This document shows positions 41,560-53,385 of a DNA stretch of 64,000 nucleotides, in pieces. Position 1 is the first letter of the stretch, and each line of letters starts with the position of its first letter. Below the pieces are notes generated by a model. The model worked only from the letters and a program-made list of their open reading frames with translations, ran no database searches and was not told the DNA's origin. This DNA comes from Rana temporaria (Eukaryota; Chordata; Amphibia; Anura; Ranidae), in NCBI RefSeq assembly GCF_905171775.1, contig NC_053491.1, forward strand, positions 140,313,983-140,377,982. Reading direction: 5' to 3'. The position numbers and the translations under genes are program-made.

Positions 41560-43801
41560 AGCTCGGTAGCGGGGTGTGTGACCCCCTGGATGGGTTCACC
41601 ACAAACTGAATTTATACAGACAGGCAGTCGAAGACGGTTGAAAACAACGATTTTGGTTTATTCTTCCATCTTGCTGGAAACAAGTGCAAGCATCCAAACA
41701 GCATAAACAAAATCAAACATAAAATAAACCCTGGCCACTTGGGGCGTCTATCTTCACCACACAGGAACCTATCTATGGAGTCTGGCAGCGCCTAGTGCTG
41801 GGCAGACACTGCTGTCATACAGCAGAAAAACAATAGTCTTTTGATTTTTTATCACACAGAAAAATCAATCACCTCCTCAGAAGACTTTCAGTACACTGCT
41901 CTCCTTACTCACAAAGCCTCAGGATGCAGCAATTCAGTGGTAATCCTCTGGATTACTTATAGAGGCCTTAATTGCCTCATTCTGAACAGCTGAAGTTTTC
42001 CAACGCCCTTAGACCTTTTCTGGCTACTTTTGCAGCCGACGCCTAATATCAATTGGTGTATTGTCTAAACAAGGCAGAAATGTATGTCCAGTCTGTGACA
42101 ACACCCACGGATTTACCCGACTTCCTGTCACACTATATCTATATCTCTATATATCTCTCCATCTATCTCTCTATCTATACACACACACACACACACGTCT
42201 GTTTAAAATATATATTATTATTATTCATAGTTTCCCTTTAACTAGGCAAGGTAGTTTTTGGTTATAGATTACATTGGGTAGGCTAAATTGGATAAGCTTT
42301 ATGGATTACGTTGAATGATTTGATCCTGGTCATTTTGCTCATTAGGCAATAATTTATACCAATAACTTTAAATACAGGTCAGAAATCGCCACTAATTCAA
42401 TACGATCCTCACAGGTTCCCTTTAATCAACAGAGGGGTAGGGAGCCTCTAAAATGATGGGGTACTCAATCCCCTCCCATATTGAAAACTGTGGAAAGAAT
42501 GAATAAATACCATTTTAATAAAAAAATTCCCCCCCCCCCCCCCAAGATTACCAGGACCACACACGTGGCTCCAGGCTGCAAGTCGAGCACTATTAATCAG
42601 GATTATGTTAGTCAAGTGATGCTCCACTATCATCCCAAGCACCCTCTTCCAATGATAACAAGAAGGTCTGTGTTCACAGCAAACATACACTATGTACTCT
42701 TTGCCATCACATTGGGTTGAATCGTGCAATTCTGAAGCAACACTAGAGGAGGTCTAGTACTTGGACAATTTGCCTATTAGGAGTAAAGACAAGGAGCTCC
42801 TTCTTAGCAGAGCTGTCTTAGCCAATTGTGCAGGTGTTATTAATGCCGCAGGCAAGGCTTGAGCACTTCAGGCCTGGAGAGTCACAAGCAGGCCAGTGCT
42901 CCGAGTGCAGATGTATGCATTTCATTTACATGTACTTAGCCTACTTATCATTCAAATGAAGCCAATTTGCATAGGTATGTGTTGTTCTGTGGACCGACGG
43001 ATAGGAATACAAGGGTTCACAGATAGAAAATACTTACCAGAGATGAGCAAGGCCAAAGAGAGAAATAAAGAAATAATAAAATGTGTATTGGTAATTTGTG
43101 ACTTGTCTTTTAATTGTTTGGCTCAATAAAAACCCAATTTATTTGTACAAGCCTGCTGTTCACCAAGTAAAAAAAGTAATCGTAAACAAAGATACTCGGT
43201 ATGCACCACATCTTCCATGGCGATGCATTCTCACAGCACACTGAGTGATAATGTCTGGACATTACAGGCCATCTTTTCCGTGACTGACAAATGGGCAATT
43301 AATTGAATGAGATGTGCTAGTCTGAGCCAGTCTTGTATATCCTTCTAAAGCTGTTAGATATTTGCTACTCGCTCCTTCATGCTAATGGCTGATACAGCCA
43401 AACACACAACACAAAATCAGGGTGCCACCTATAGGCAAATGGACACTACTGCAAGTTTAACACACTTTGAGCTTTACATCCTATTATAATAAACGTGTTA
43501 TGATAATGCAATCGACATTGCCAGCTTGATTTTTAGGGTTCCAGGGCTGTCATTCTGATCCTGGCTTTGCTAGTTACTGATCTGTAACTATTTTGTAGAA
43601 CACAAGTTCAGACTTCAGGTTTTATTGGTGGCATGCTTGTTTCACCTCAGTAATCCTGATGTATTAAAGCAAAGGGGAGAAATATGGCCCCAGCGTATGC
43701 AGTTTTAGTGAATCCATCAGGGTAGAAGTATGGGAGATGCAACAGCTGACCACTCTGTTTGAAAATGTTATTTCCCTGACAGTCAGGCTAACATTTTGAT
43801 T
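41560..43801. other. No gene recognised
   Basis: 41560-42120 includes AATAAACCAAAATCG on the minus strand, followed by text ending GGTCACACACCCCGCTACC. This could be a long-terminal-repeat fragment, but I cannot define ends. A C15 run lies at 42529-42543 and a (CA)n run at 42178-42196. The remainder looks unique. Confidence 0.4.
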
Positions 43802-44363
43802 GCAGAAAACATGAAAGTGGCCACAGCACTCGTTAACAGCATGTATCCATTTATTGCACAAGATAAGCAAACGCGGTTCTGCTTGAGCTTGGAACAAGAG
43901 AGCAGAGTGCGGCACAGCCAGTGAACTGCAAAAGATTCCACTAAAGGGATGTGCAGACAGCAACGTCTACAGGCTCCTAGGACCAAGACAGCAGGCATGG
44001 GAAAGTAAAGGGGCATGTACAACGCGTTTCAGAGGCCCTGCCTCCTTTATCAAGTACTTGAGATACTTGATAAAGAAGGCAGGGCCTCTGAAACACATTG
44101 TTTACGCCCCTTTATTTTCCCATGCCTGCTGTCTTGGTCCTAGGAGCCCATAGACGCCGCTGTCCTTGCATCCGTTTGGTGGGACCGGAATGTTTTGCAT
44201 GACAGCCTCCTGCCAGTTCACTGGCTGTGCAGCAATCAGCTCTCCTCTGCTCCAGGCGCAAGCAGAATTGTGTTTACTTGAGTGTACGTGTTTACTTATG
44301 TTGTGCAATAAATGGATACACGCTTTTATTAACATGTATGCTGTGGCCACTCATGTTTTATGC
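43802..44363. repeat. 562-bp foldback (inverted duplication)
   Basis: Two arms of about 270 bp are reverse complements around a centre at about 44051 (TCAAGTACTTGAGATACTTGA). Outer ends GCAGAAAACATGAAAGTGGC and GCCACTCATGTTTTATGC pair, as do GGCTCCTAGGACCAAGACAG and CTGTCTTGGTCCTAGGAGCC. The arms differ at scattered sites, so the duplication is not recent or is under exchange. Confidence 0.85.
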
Positions 44364-45574
44364 ATACCCACAAGGATCTTCCCAGGTCTGATGAACACTG
44401 CTGTACTGTAATTCATGCTCCGACTCACCTTTCCACCCATTCCTCTGCTCATCCATTCCTGTGGGATATCCTGCTCTGCTAACCCCCTGGTTGATAGGGC
44501 TGCTTGGCTATTTCAACAAAGATCATTCCATCCAGCTGAATCCCTGACCTTTCAGCTGCATCAGTCCTGGAATCTTTCCCCCTCCACTACCAAGTACTTT
44601 TTTTTAGATATTTTATCAATTTGCACATATACCATTATTATTATCACCATCGTTATCTATAAGAAAACATTTCTGCAGATTTCATGAAATTTTGCATGAA
44701 AACGCATATATTTTCTTTTTGGACTTTCTAACATTTTGGCTGCAGTGCTTTCTGACTCACTGACCTGCAACACGCATAGGGATAAGGGGTTCTGGCAACA
44801 TTTTGTTCCAAATCTTGTCTAATATCTCTCTGCTAACAGGCTGTTAGCAAGTTAAAGGGTTAAATTACCTTTACAGAAAATCTGTAAAATATGACCCAAC
44901 ACTGGGCACCCCCCATGGTCCACACTGTACTTGCCTCCCATGATCCTGAGCCGTCAGGGCTTCCACAAGCTGTTTCACCAGTACAGGGATTTAAAAAAAT
45001 GCTAGTTTTTCTCCTCTGTCCAGCACTGCGAGGACGGCCCAGCGCGAATTTCGATTGGTCAGCGCCATCCATATGACATTTCAGGATCTTCAGGTATCTT
45101 GACTGATCAGTGCACAGGATGATGCAACTCCCCTGCATGCTAACCACAGATGTTGCATTTCGGTTGTAAATCCATTAGATCTACCAAGAGCTCTGCTGTG
45201 TGAAGACCTACTTGCCTGTATACAGACTGAATGAGTGGTTTAGGAAGCTTCTACCTTTACATAGTGTTGGGAATTCTAAAAATGATTTATAGGCAGATTG
45301 TAAAGTGTAAATCACAGAAAATATGTAAGCACACCTCTTGTGGCTTCATATCCCAAGGCTTTGTAATCAACTTATTAAAGCAAAGCCTGAATACCAAAAG
45401 AAACCATGTAAGACAAGTTGCAAATTAAAGAAAAAAAAAAAATAGTTGTTGCCTGTACAGACAGATAAAAAGATGGTCAATACAGGCGATTTACTTTAAG
45501 GGTACATGCACATGGGCAGAGTAAAGGGCTTTTAATACAAATGTATTATGGTATATACTGGCTGTTCTTAAAAG
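44364..45574. other. No feature recognised
   Basis: No gene or repeat family recognised. Confidence 0.4.
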
Positions 45575-46035
45575 GGGTTGTAAAGGAAAAAAAATGTTTC
45601 TCCCTAAATAGCTTCCTTTACCTTAGTGCAGTCCTCCTTCACTTACCTCATCCTTCCATTTTGTTTTTAAATGTCCTTATTTCTTCTGAGAAATCCTCAC
45701 TTCCTGTTCTTCCGTCTGTAACTCCACACAGTAATGCAACAATTTCTCCCTGGTGGGAAGAAAGCCTCTTGGGGAAGGGGGCGAGCAGGCAAGTCAGGAC
45801 ACTCTCTACTTTGCAGATAGAGAAAAGAGCTGTGTGTTAGTGGGCGTCCTGACACTCCTGCTCGCCCCCTCAAGAGGCTTTTTCCACACCAGGGAGAAAG
45901 TGTTGCATTACTGCGTGTAGTTACAGACAGAAGAACAGAAAGTGAGGATTTCTCAGAAGAAATAAGGACATTTAAAAGCAAAATGAAAGGATGAGGTACG
46001 TGAAGAAGGACTGCACTAAAGTGTTGTTTAACCTT
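45575..46035. repeat. About 400-bp foldback repeat
   Basis: The left arm from CCTTAGTGCAGTCCTCCTTC (about 45623) pairs with the right arm ending GAAGGACTGCACTAAAG (about 46019). Inner arms include TTCTTCTGAGAAATCCTCAC and GTGAGGATTTCTCAGAAGAA, and the centre is near 45820. Because of the symmetry, both strands encode similar meaningless peptides. The outer left end GGGGTTGTAAAGG relates it to the TTAA group. Confidence 0.85.
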
Positions 46036-46859
46036 TAGCTGAGCATAGATGGAGATTCCCTTACCCACACATGCAAGGTGGATGGAGGAATCCTCCTTAC
46101 TGTGCTATTGTATTCTGACAGAGGGGGCCCCTCCACTGTCACAATACACTAATCAACACTGCAGACGATTGGCTGCAACAGATGATCGATTACAATTTTT
46201 CCAACATCCCTTCTGACAAAAGTCAATCGTTCAATTGACTTCTGTGGAGCAGGAACTGCCAAAGACGGCTTGAAATTCGTAAAGTCCCCGAAGAGCCAGA
46301 AAAATGTCTATGTGCGGCTTTACTGTCCCCCTCCCACCTTACATTAACTTGATTTCAGTTTGTTTAATCATGAAGGCTTATCATCATGTGGGTGTTATCA
46401 TAGCTTCCCATTTCCAGGAACCTGCTAGCCTTTCCCAAAAGCCAACATCTGCCTGCATTGCATAAAGAGGACCTACTGATGTTACTGGGAACAAAATGTT
46501 GTCCAGTTCAGTTTACCTATAAAACAACTCCAGCCACGAGCTGAGAAGCTGGCACATTTGTTGGTTATCAGCCCGATGAACCATTCAGCAGATGTGGCCA
46601 TGCATCCTGCAACAGGATTTATGGTGCAGGCAGTCCTGGCTAGTCTAACCAACGTCCAACAAGTACCAAAGCAATGAATGCAGCATAAGCATACCCCCTT
46701 TTGGAATCAACTCATATGTAACAGCTTCACTTGCCTCAGTACAAACATTACATAATAGCATGGAGTGGAAAGTCAACTTTAATACTACAAACTCCACATG
46801 CAAATGTTTTAGATGGCTTTTGCTACATCTTTTCACATGTAGCCATTTCCCAGGCTATC
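46036..46859. other. No feature recognised
   Basis: Unique-looking DNA; no gene motifs. Confidence 0.4.
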
Positions 46860-46867
46860 CTCTAAGC

Positions 46868-47698
46868 CAGTGGTTCTCAACCTTTCTAGTGCCGTCACCC
46901 CTTGATAAAATTTCCCAAGTTGTGGGGACCCCTAACGGTAGAATTTTCGTAGCGTGGGTTGTCAGCACCCAAGGCAAGACAAATAATTTGCGCCCCTAGC
47001 CCACGGACATTTAGGGCTCCCTAAGTCCCTTACACTACTTCTGGTACATTTTAGGATGTTCCACTCTCTCTATGTTCTCCTATCTTAATTTCTTGACGCC
47101 CTCATCCCTCTCTCTAGGAATCTTTCCTGTTCTCTTATTCTTCCTCTCCCTCTTTTCTTTGTTCCTCCCCCTCTTTTCCTCTCCCTTCCATGTATTCTCT
47201 ATTTTTATTCCTTCTCTTACTCCTTGGGGGGGGGTGAGCTGGCAGTGCTGGCGGGGAGTTGGGATCAGCCAACTTAGGTGCTCTTGATCAAGATCATCTG
47301 CTGATCTGGGAACTGTAGTGGGGACTTTAAATGGCAACGCTAATCACAGGTAGTGTTACTCAATGTGTCTCCAGCTCTGTGGTGTCTCGCAGCAGTGACA
47401 CCTATGCCGAAATCAGGAGATTCGGGTCTCCTCAAGCCCCTCCCACTTCACATTTCTCACCAGTCAGCTGACCTCTAGTCTCTGCCCCCCAGCCGCCAAG
47501 CCGTGAACTGAATGGGCAGGCAAAGGCTCCAGGAGCAGCCCAGCTAGGCGGCCACAGGCTTCAGGGACAGCCCTGCTGGATGGCTGTAAAAAGGCTGAGA
47601 GTGCTGCAGGCTTCAGGAACAGCCCAGAATTCGGGGATCCCTGGCAAATTGTCATTTGACCCTCGAGGGGGTCCCGACCCCCAGGTTGAGAACCACTG
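46868..47698. mobile_element. hAT-type non-autonomous element, 831 bp
   Basis: Exact 8-bp duplications CTCTAAGC (46860-46867 and 47699-47706) flank inverted ends CAGTGGTTCTCAACCT and AGGTTGAGAACCACTG. The interior has a CT-rich stretch (47045-47220) and no transposase frame. The terminal sequence is like those of many vertebrate hAT-derived repeats. Confidence 0.92.
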
Positions 47699-47984
47699 CT
47701 CTAAGCACAGGAGGAAATCCACTACTCAGAAATGGGAGGTGTGGTAACATGGAGATTTGTGACCCAAAGCTCAGATAACAATTTATTATTATAAATGTCA
47801 GGCAAAGAAATCTAGCAATTTATGTTGCACTAAAGCCGGGCTACATATGTTATTATCCCATTGTACAAACTCCTTTAGATTTACTATGCAATGAGGGTGG
47901 CTACATCACTCCATGAACAGAAAATAGAATGTTTAGCTAAATGAGCCTAAAAAAAGATATTCGCATGTGTGATTAGCTTGTTTA

Positions 47985-48480
47985 AAAATAACAAACATGT
48001 TATACTTACCTGTCCTGTGCAGTGGTTTTGCACAGAGCAGCCCGATTCCTCCTCTTCTCGGGTCACTCGCTGGCACTCCTGGCCCCTCCCTCCTGTCGAG
48101 TGCCCCACGAGGGCACCAGAGCCAATCCACAGCTGTGTGTCTCCATTCAGACGCAGAGCTTCAGTTCAGCCCCGCCCCCTCTTTCTCCTGATTGGCTAAC
48201 TGACTTTGATTAACAGCAGGAGCCAATGCCCCCGCTGCTGTGTCTCAGCCAATCAGGAGGGAGAGTCCCGGATGGCTGAGGCACTCATGCAACATTTTTT
48301 GGATAGAGATGCTGCTCAGTTAAGTATGGGGGGGGGGCTGCTCACAGGAGTTACATTACATATTTATATAAAATTCATGGAATGTATTAAGATTAAAAAA
48401 AAACACTTTCTGATTTTACAACAATTTCAATGCAATCACATTCAAACTTTCCAACTATTTTAAGTTAAACTAAGTCTAGG
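47985..48480 (+). repeat. TTATACTTACCTG-group repeat
   Basis: CATGTTATACTTACCTGTCC, TCCTCCTCTTCTCGGGTC and AGCAGGAGCCAATGCCCC parallel 34191 and 50130. CTGATTGGCTAACTG and AGCCAATCAGGAGG form an internal hairpin. Confidence 0.6.
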
Positions 48481-48506
48481 CTATAGATCACCTCCCAGAC
48501 CGTTAA

Positions 48507-48954
48507 GCGGAGGTTCACCCAAATAACATTTATATAAGACCAAATTCTTTATACTACCAGCATGTACAGTCAGCACTTTTTTTTTTTTTCCCAGGCTGTA
48601 CATGCCTTATAATCTATATTTGCAATCAGGCGTTTCCAAGCTGAGCCGCAATGTAATCTGGGCATTCGCCGAGATGATTGATGTCTATCAGAAAATGTTC
48701 CCCCCGGTGGATAAGACCCCACCCCCCGTATTGCGTAGGCGCGTCACGGAGTTTCCGAAAGGAGCCGAACATGTAAAGGGGCGCAGCTGCCGTATAGAGC
48801 CGACTCGCAGCTTTACCGGTTGGGAAGTATCCGGAAGCCGGATCGCAAATATAGATTATAAGGTGTGTACAGCCAAAAAAAAAGTGCCAACTGTACATGC
48901 CGGTAGTATAAAGAATTTGGTCTTGTATAAATGTTATTTGGGTGAACCTCCGCT
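48507..48954. mobile_element. TTAA-flanked long inverted-repeat element, 448 bp
   Basis: TTAA at 48503-48506 and 48955-48958. The ends GCGGAGGTTCACCCAAATAA and TTATTTGGGTGAACCTCCGC are inverted, and the arms continue inward (ACCAAATTCTTTATACTACC, TATAATCTATATTTGC) for about 140 bp per side. Typical foldback MITE; non-coding. Confidence 0.85.
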
Positions 48955-48959
48955 TTAAG

Positions 48960-50129
48960 TCATATTGCTGGAGTACCTTACTGGTTAGTCATAAGGCATA
49001 ATCTGAATCACTCGGAAAATATAAGATTATGGGAGGGAACATATTATACATAACTAGTCCAATTGTTTGGAAATTGCCTTTGCCACAGAAGGGTACACTA
49101 CAATGTAATCCCAACACTATTCAGGGACAATATATAGAGCAAATGGATACGCTTGTGGCGAATAAAGCAAAACTAGGGTTAAAGCTTTGTACTGTATTTC
49201 TTCTTGTATATATTTATTGCTTCCTTTTAACTACTGTCCGTTACATAACACTTTAATTACATAATCCCTTGTACCTGATCTTGTTTTTCTGTAAAGGTCT
49301 CATAACAAGCCTGTTCTATCTAGAGTGCTAGGAAGACCGAGACAACCATGCCAAAACAAGTCTACAAGGGGTCATTGTAAAAGGTCCAACAAGAAAAAAG
49401 GCGTAAAAAGGTCAAACCACAACCACCCAAAATAGGCAAGTAAGAAGCCTCTCAATTACCTAAACAAAGCTGGTGCCTCTGGAGTCTGTATACACTGGAC
49501 ACGGCCCCCCTCCTACATACATGATACCGAGGGCGCAGCGGTACTCAAGGGCTACCTAAATGCCCAGGGTCCTGGTGCCCATACCACTGCGATGGAGCTC
49601 CCTTCCCTGCATTCCAGGGGCCAGAACTCAAGGCCGACACCAGTCCCCAGATACTGCCAATCAAGGAGCCATAATGCTAGATCCAGGATCAGTACCTGCA
49701 ATTACCAAGGGGCTAATCCCGGCAACCCCCATATGGGTTGAGTGGGTGCATTTGTAAGTGTGAAAGCACCCTTAGTTTTTTAGGTTACGTAAGGCATTCA
49801 CCTAGGACTTGTTCACACCATGTGTGTTGACAAGGCAAAAAGGGATGGTTTTCCTTTATGCAAGTTCACACCTCTGCATTGTAAAGGTGTGCTGAAAAAA
49901 AAAAATGTTGTCATGTTGTACTTTTTTATTTTAGCTCAGCATGGTGCAATGCAATCACATCAAGTTTTGGCCCAAAACAGCATGATGCATTGGAAGAGTT
50001 TCTCCCACAGCACGCTGGAAGGCCATGTATTTACCAAGGATGCTGGTGTGAACAAGCCCTAAAAGCCGATTAAGTAACTCTGAATCTCAAAATACTTAGT
50101 AGCACGATAAAGTCCCCCCTGTTATAAAG
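48960..50129. other. No feature recognised
   Basis: Unique-looking DNA; open frames lack known motifs. Confidence 0.4.
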
Positions 50130-50640
50130 GCATAGTTCACCTTTACCAAAAAAATTGCCTATGAAGGATAAGCAGCATCTGTAGATAAAAACAGTGAAGC
50201 TTTGACCAGTTAAAGCGATTTAAAAAACAAAAAAAAAAAAAAAAAAGCAGCCCCAATCCTCTTCTTTTTGGGTCCCCCCCCCCCCCCCGCTGGAGGTCCT
50301 GGCTTCTCCCCCCTGCCGAGTGCAACCAATAGCAAGCCTCTTGATATGGGGGAACTGAAGCAGGCTCACTCGCATGCCCCGCTCTGTGTCTATTCACACA
50401 CAAAGCATGGCCTGGCCCTGTCCCCTACTCTCTCCTCATTGGATCACTGGCTGTGATTGACAGCAGCAGGAGCCAATAGTTCCCACTGCTGTGTGAGCTA
50501 ATGAGGAGAGAGAGCTGGGAGAGTTGCTGCTCTCATGCACATCCCTGGATTTAGATGGGGCTCAAGTATCAGGGGGGCTGCAGCCAAAAGGTGTTACCTT
50601 AATGCATTAAGGGTAAAAAAGCTTGGGCCTTTAGAATCGC
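50130..50640 (+). repeat. TTATACTTACCTG-group repeat (diverged)
   Basis: CCTCTTCTTTTTGGGTCCC, CCGAGTGCAACCAATAGC, ACAGCAGCAGGAGCCAATAG and TGAGCTAATGAGGAGAGAG parallel 34191 and 47985. Homopolymer C (50274-50288) and A (50227-50246) runs are present. Confidence 0.5.
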
Positions 50641-50862
50641 CTACAATAATGCCCTTGCTATAAGTATACACCAATTACATACCTCATGAAGCCTAACTGC
50701 AAAACTCCCAGAGACTGCATTTCCCCATTTTGCTAGGGTTTTACGAAGACACTCCCAGCTGCGGAGTTATAGGCAGTTTTTTGGTAAAGGTGAGTGAATT
50801 GTGCCTTCGAGCTTACTATGTACAGAACAATCTGACTGTATAATTTACTTTTGCTTGACTAA

Positions 50863-51199
50863 GGCTCCATGCACATAGAAGCTGATAAACTGCAGTTTAT
50901 TGGCGTTTTGGCATTTTTTTTAAAAAGCCCATAAACTGAACTCTATGTTGGCCTATGTGCCCATGCACACATGGGCGTTTTTTTAGCGTTAATGAGCTTT
51001 GGGGGGGGGGGGGGGACGCTAAAAAACGCGAAACGCCGAAAAACGCAAATAAAAGCTGGCGCCAGTCCATTGAAAAAAAATAACCACTACACTGAAAAAC
51101 GCTAATAAACGCTATTGCAAAAACACTAAAAAACTTTGAAAGGCTCCCTGCAAAGCTACTGGCGCTTTTTATAACTTTTTTTTTTAGCTTCTGTGTGCC
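50863..51199. mobile_element. TAA-flanked MITE (GGCTCCATGCACA)
   Basis: TAA at 50860-50862 and 51200-51202; ends GGCTCCATGCACATAGAAGC and GCTTCTGTGTGCC. The interior repeats AAAAACGC and GCTAATAAACGC motifs, with a 15-G run at about 51001-51015. It shares the outer logic, but not the interior, of 8079 and 18479. Confidence 0.65.
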
Positions 51200-51839
51200 T
51201 AAAAGTTTTTAATATGAAGGTCTGCTTGAACTTTCCAACTGATTTGTATTCAATCATGCAAGCCTTTACACTACATAGTTCTTGGTAGATCTAAAGAAGA
51301 TCGTACAGTCTAATTGTAGCACTGTATATGTGTGGTGGGCTTTACAGTCACAATGGTTAGATCTGTGAATTTGGGATCCACATAAATGTACTTATTAGTT
51401 GCAGAATTCTAATAATTACCACCCTAACTACGCATGCTGAGATAAGTGCAGCGATATTAAACAGAACACATATACCAAGACAATAAACCTAGTGGATACT
51501 TTTTATGAAAAGATGACTCCTTGAGGCTGTTGTCACTGGTTCTACTTACAGAAGAAAATGATCAGATACACGTAATCGTGTCCACATCCCACCATTCCTA
51601 CACCCCCCGAGGTTGTACAAACGATCTCACCCAATCACTTGTAAAAGGTGGTAGGATATACAGTATTATTTCACCTAAAAGTCAAACAAGGTAAAATAAA
51701 AATTCTCTCCACGTACATATAAACTTGGCAAGTATTTTGGCAGTTAATAAAAGAGATATGGGGTTTTTAAAAAGGTGCCAAACACGAGTTATTATAAAAA
51801 TATCCAAGTTTATTAATACATGTTTAAAATTCAGGGTGG

Positions 51840-51872
<33 letters not shown>

Positions 51873-52238
51873 TGGATTTCAATAGGATTTTTTTTTAAAA
51901 TCACATTTTAATAAAATGCTTTTGGAGTAAAAATCTATCTAAACGATAGTTTTTTTGTTAAGACACATTAATAATTTTGTTTATTCGGCATGAAATGGAG
52001 CTTAGTTATGTAGCATGAGGCTGTATATTCTGCAACATTTACATTTTTGGTAAACTCATTCAATGAAGCCAAGCTCTGCAAGCTGAGATAAAATGCACTG
52101 CTTTGATGCATTCATACAATTTCACAGTAACCATGAGATAAAACAAAGTTCAGGAATATTCCTTTATCCCATTGTTTTGCAAACCTATGTACATTACAAA
52201 CTATGATTGAATCGGTTCTGATATCAATGTTTTACCAA
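51200..52238. other. No gene; A-run and AT-rich DNA
   Basis: A 30-A run lies at 51841-51870, followed by AATAGGATTTTTTTTTAAAATC-type text that may be a repeat end. No coding motif. Confidence 0.4.
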
Positions 52239-52625
52239 GTGCCCGTTCACACTACCCCGACTTGGGATCGGACTTGTGTCGCCCCCAGTCGTGCGACATG
52301 AGAAATGACATTCAAGTGAATGAGAGCCGTCTTAATGTACACTACTGAAGTAGCTCCGACTTCAGAAAAGGTTCCTGTACTACTTCAAGGTGACTTGTAC
52401 CCATTGATTTCAATGGAAGTCGCCTCCAAAGTCGGATCACTGTCTAACTGAAGCAACTTTACAGGAAGAGGAAATACTTTTCTCAGGCAAACCCCTCCCT
52501 CCCACAGAGCGGATTGTTTGATTGGCCACTGGCAAAGTTGCCTGTCCTGGAGGCGACTTGAAGTTGCCTCAAGTTGCCTCGCAAAGTCGTGCCGACTTTC
52601 TTTTCACTGTAGTATGAACCGGCAC
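52239..52625. mobile_element. MITE (GTGCCCGTTCACACTAC ends)
   Basis: Inverted ends GTGCCCGTTCACACTAC and GTAGTATGAACCGGCAC. The flanks are CAA and TAA, so the 3-bp duplication is imperfect. The interior (GACTTCAGAAAAGG, AAGTCGCCTCCAAAGTCGG, TTGATTTCAATGGAAGTCG) is specific to this family. Confidence 0.65.
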
Positions 52626-53385
52626 TAACTGTATAGCTTATTATTCTAAATAGGAAACCTTCCTTTTGTTTGCAAATATGAAAGATTCTAACTACAGTAC
52701 CAGCAAGAATAAGTCCTACATTTAAAGATCACCTGTCATTTCAGACCCATCATGGGAGTGCCTGCTAGCGGGCATCCACTCACCTGCTGTTGCCACGTCC
52801 CCCACCTTATTGTGTCACTGCCGCATGACCAGCTGTCCCAATAAAGTGAATGGGACTGTCGGTGAGCTAGCAGCGGGTCAGAGGAGGAGCTGGATTATAA
52901 TGAAATATGTCGAGTGAAATGGAATAGCTGCACGTTATCTCCAAAGATATTCTTTTATCAAACTATTGAATTTTAAACATGTTTTAATAAACTTGGATTT
53001 TTTTACAACTCATGCGTGGCGCCTTTAAAACCCCATATTACTTTTGTCCAGGGCTGTGGAGTCGGTAGATAAATGTTCCGACTCCGACTCCTCAGTTTTA
53101 TGTACTTCCGACTCCGACTCCTCTGTATTAATATGCGAATGTATTTTATACATTCCTTGAGGGAAAGAAACGCAACCTACCACAGGACTACTGGCTGGGA
53201 AGCAGTCTACTGTATTGCACAGTTTAAGCAAAAGACAAAACACAATGAAAACAACGTTTTTTATTCTAAAACATGATTTTCCTAGGAGAATCCCATAGTC
53301 ATGTTTAAAGTTTAAGCTAACAATCGGAGTTTACAAGTTTTTATAGCCTTAGCAAAATGACAGCAGTTTTTCCAATGGTTTACAG

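Noticed and set aside
41560..42120. Possible retroviral or Gypsy LTR
   Set aside because: An AATAAA-type signal and a compact look, but no ends, no duplication and no coding partner could be defined.
45541..46068. Similar peptides on opposite strands, as if two related genes
   Set aside because: Explained by the foldback symmetry of 45575-46035.
47080..47337. Charged Lys/Glu/Arg-rich minus frame
   Set aside because: Comes from a CT-rich low-complexity stretch inside a hAT element with exact target duplications.
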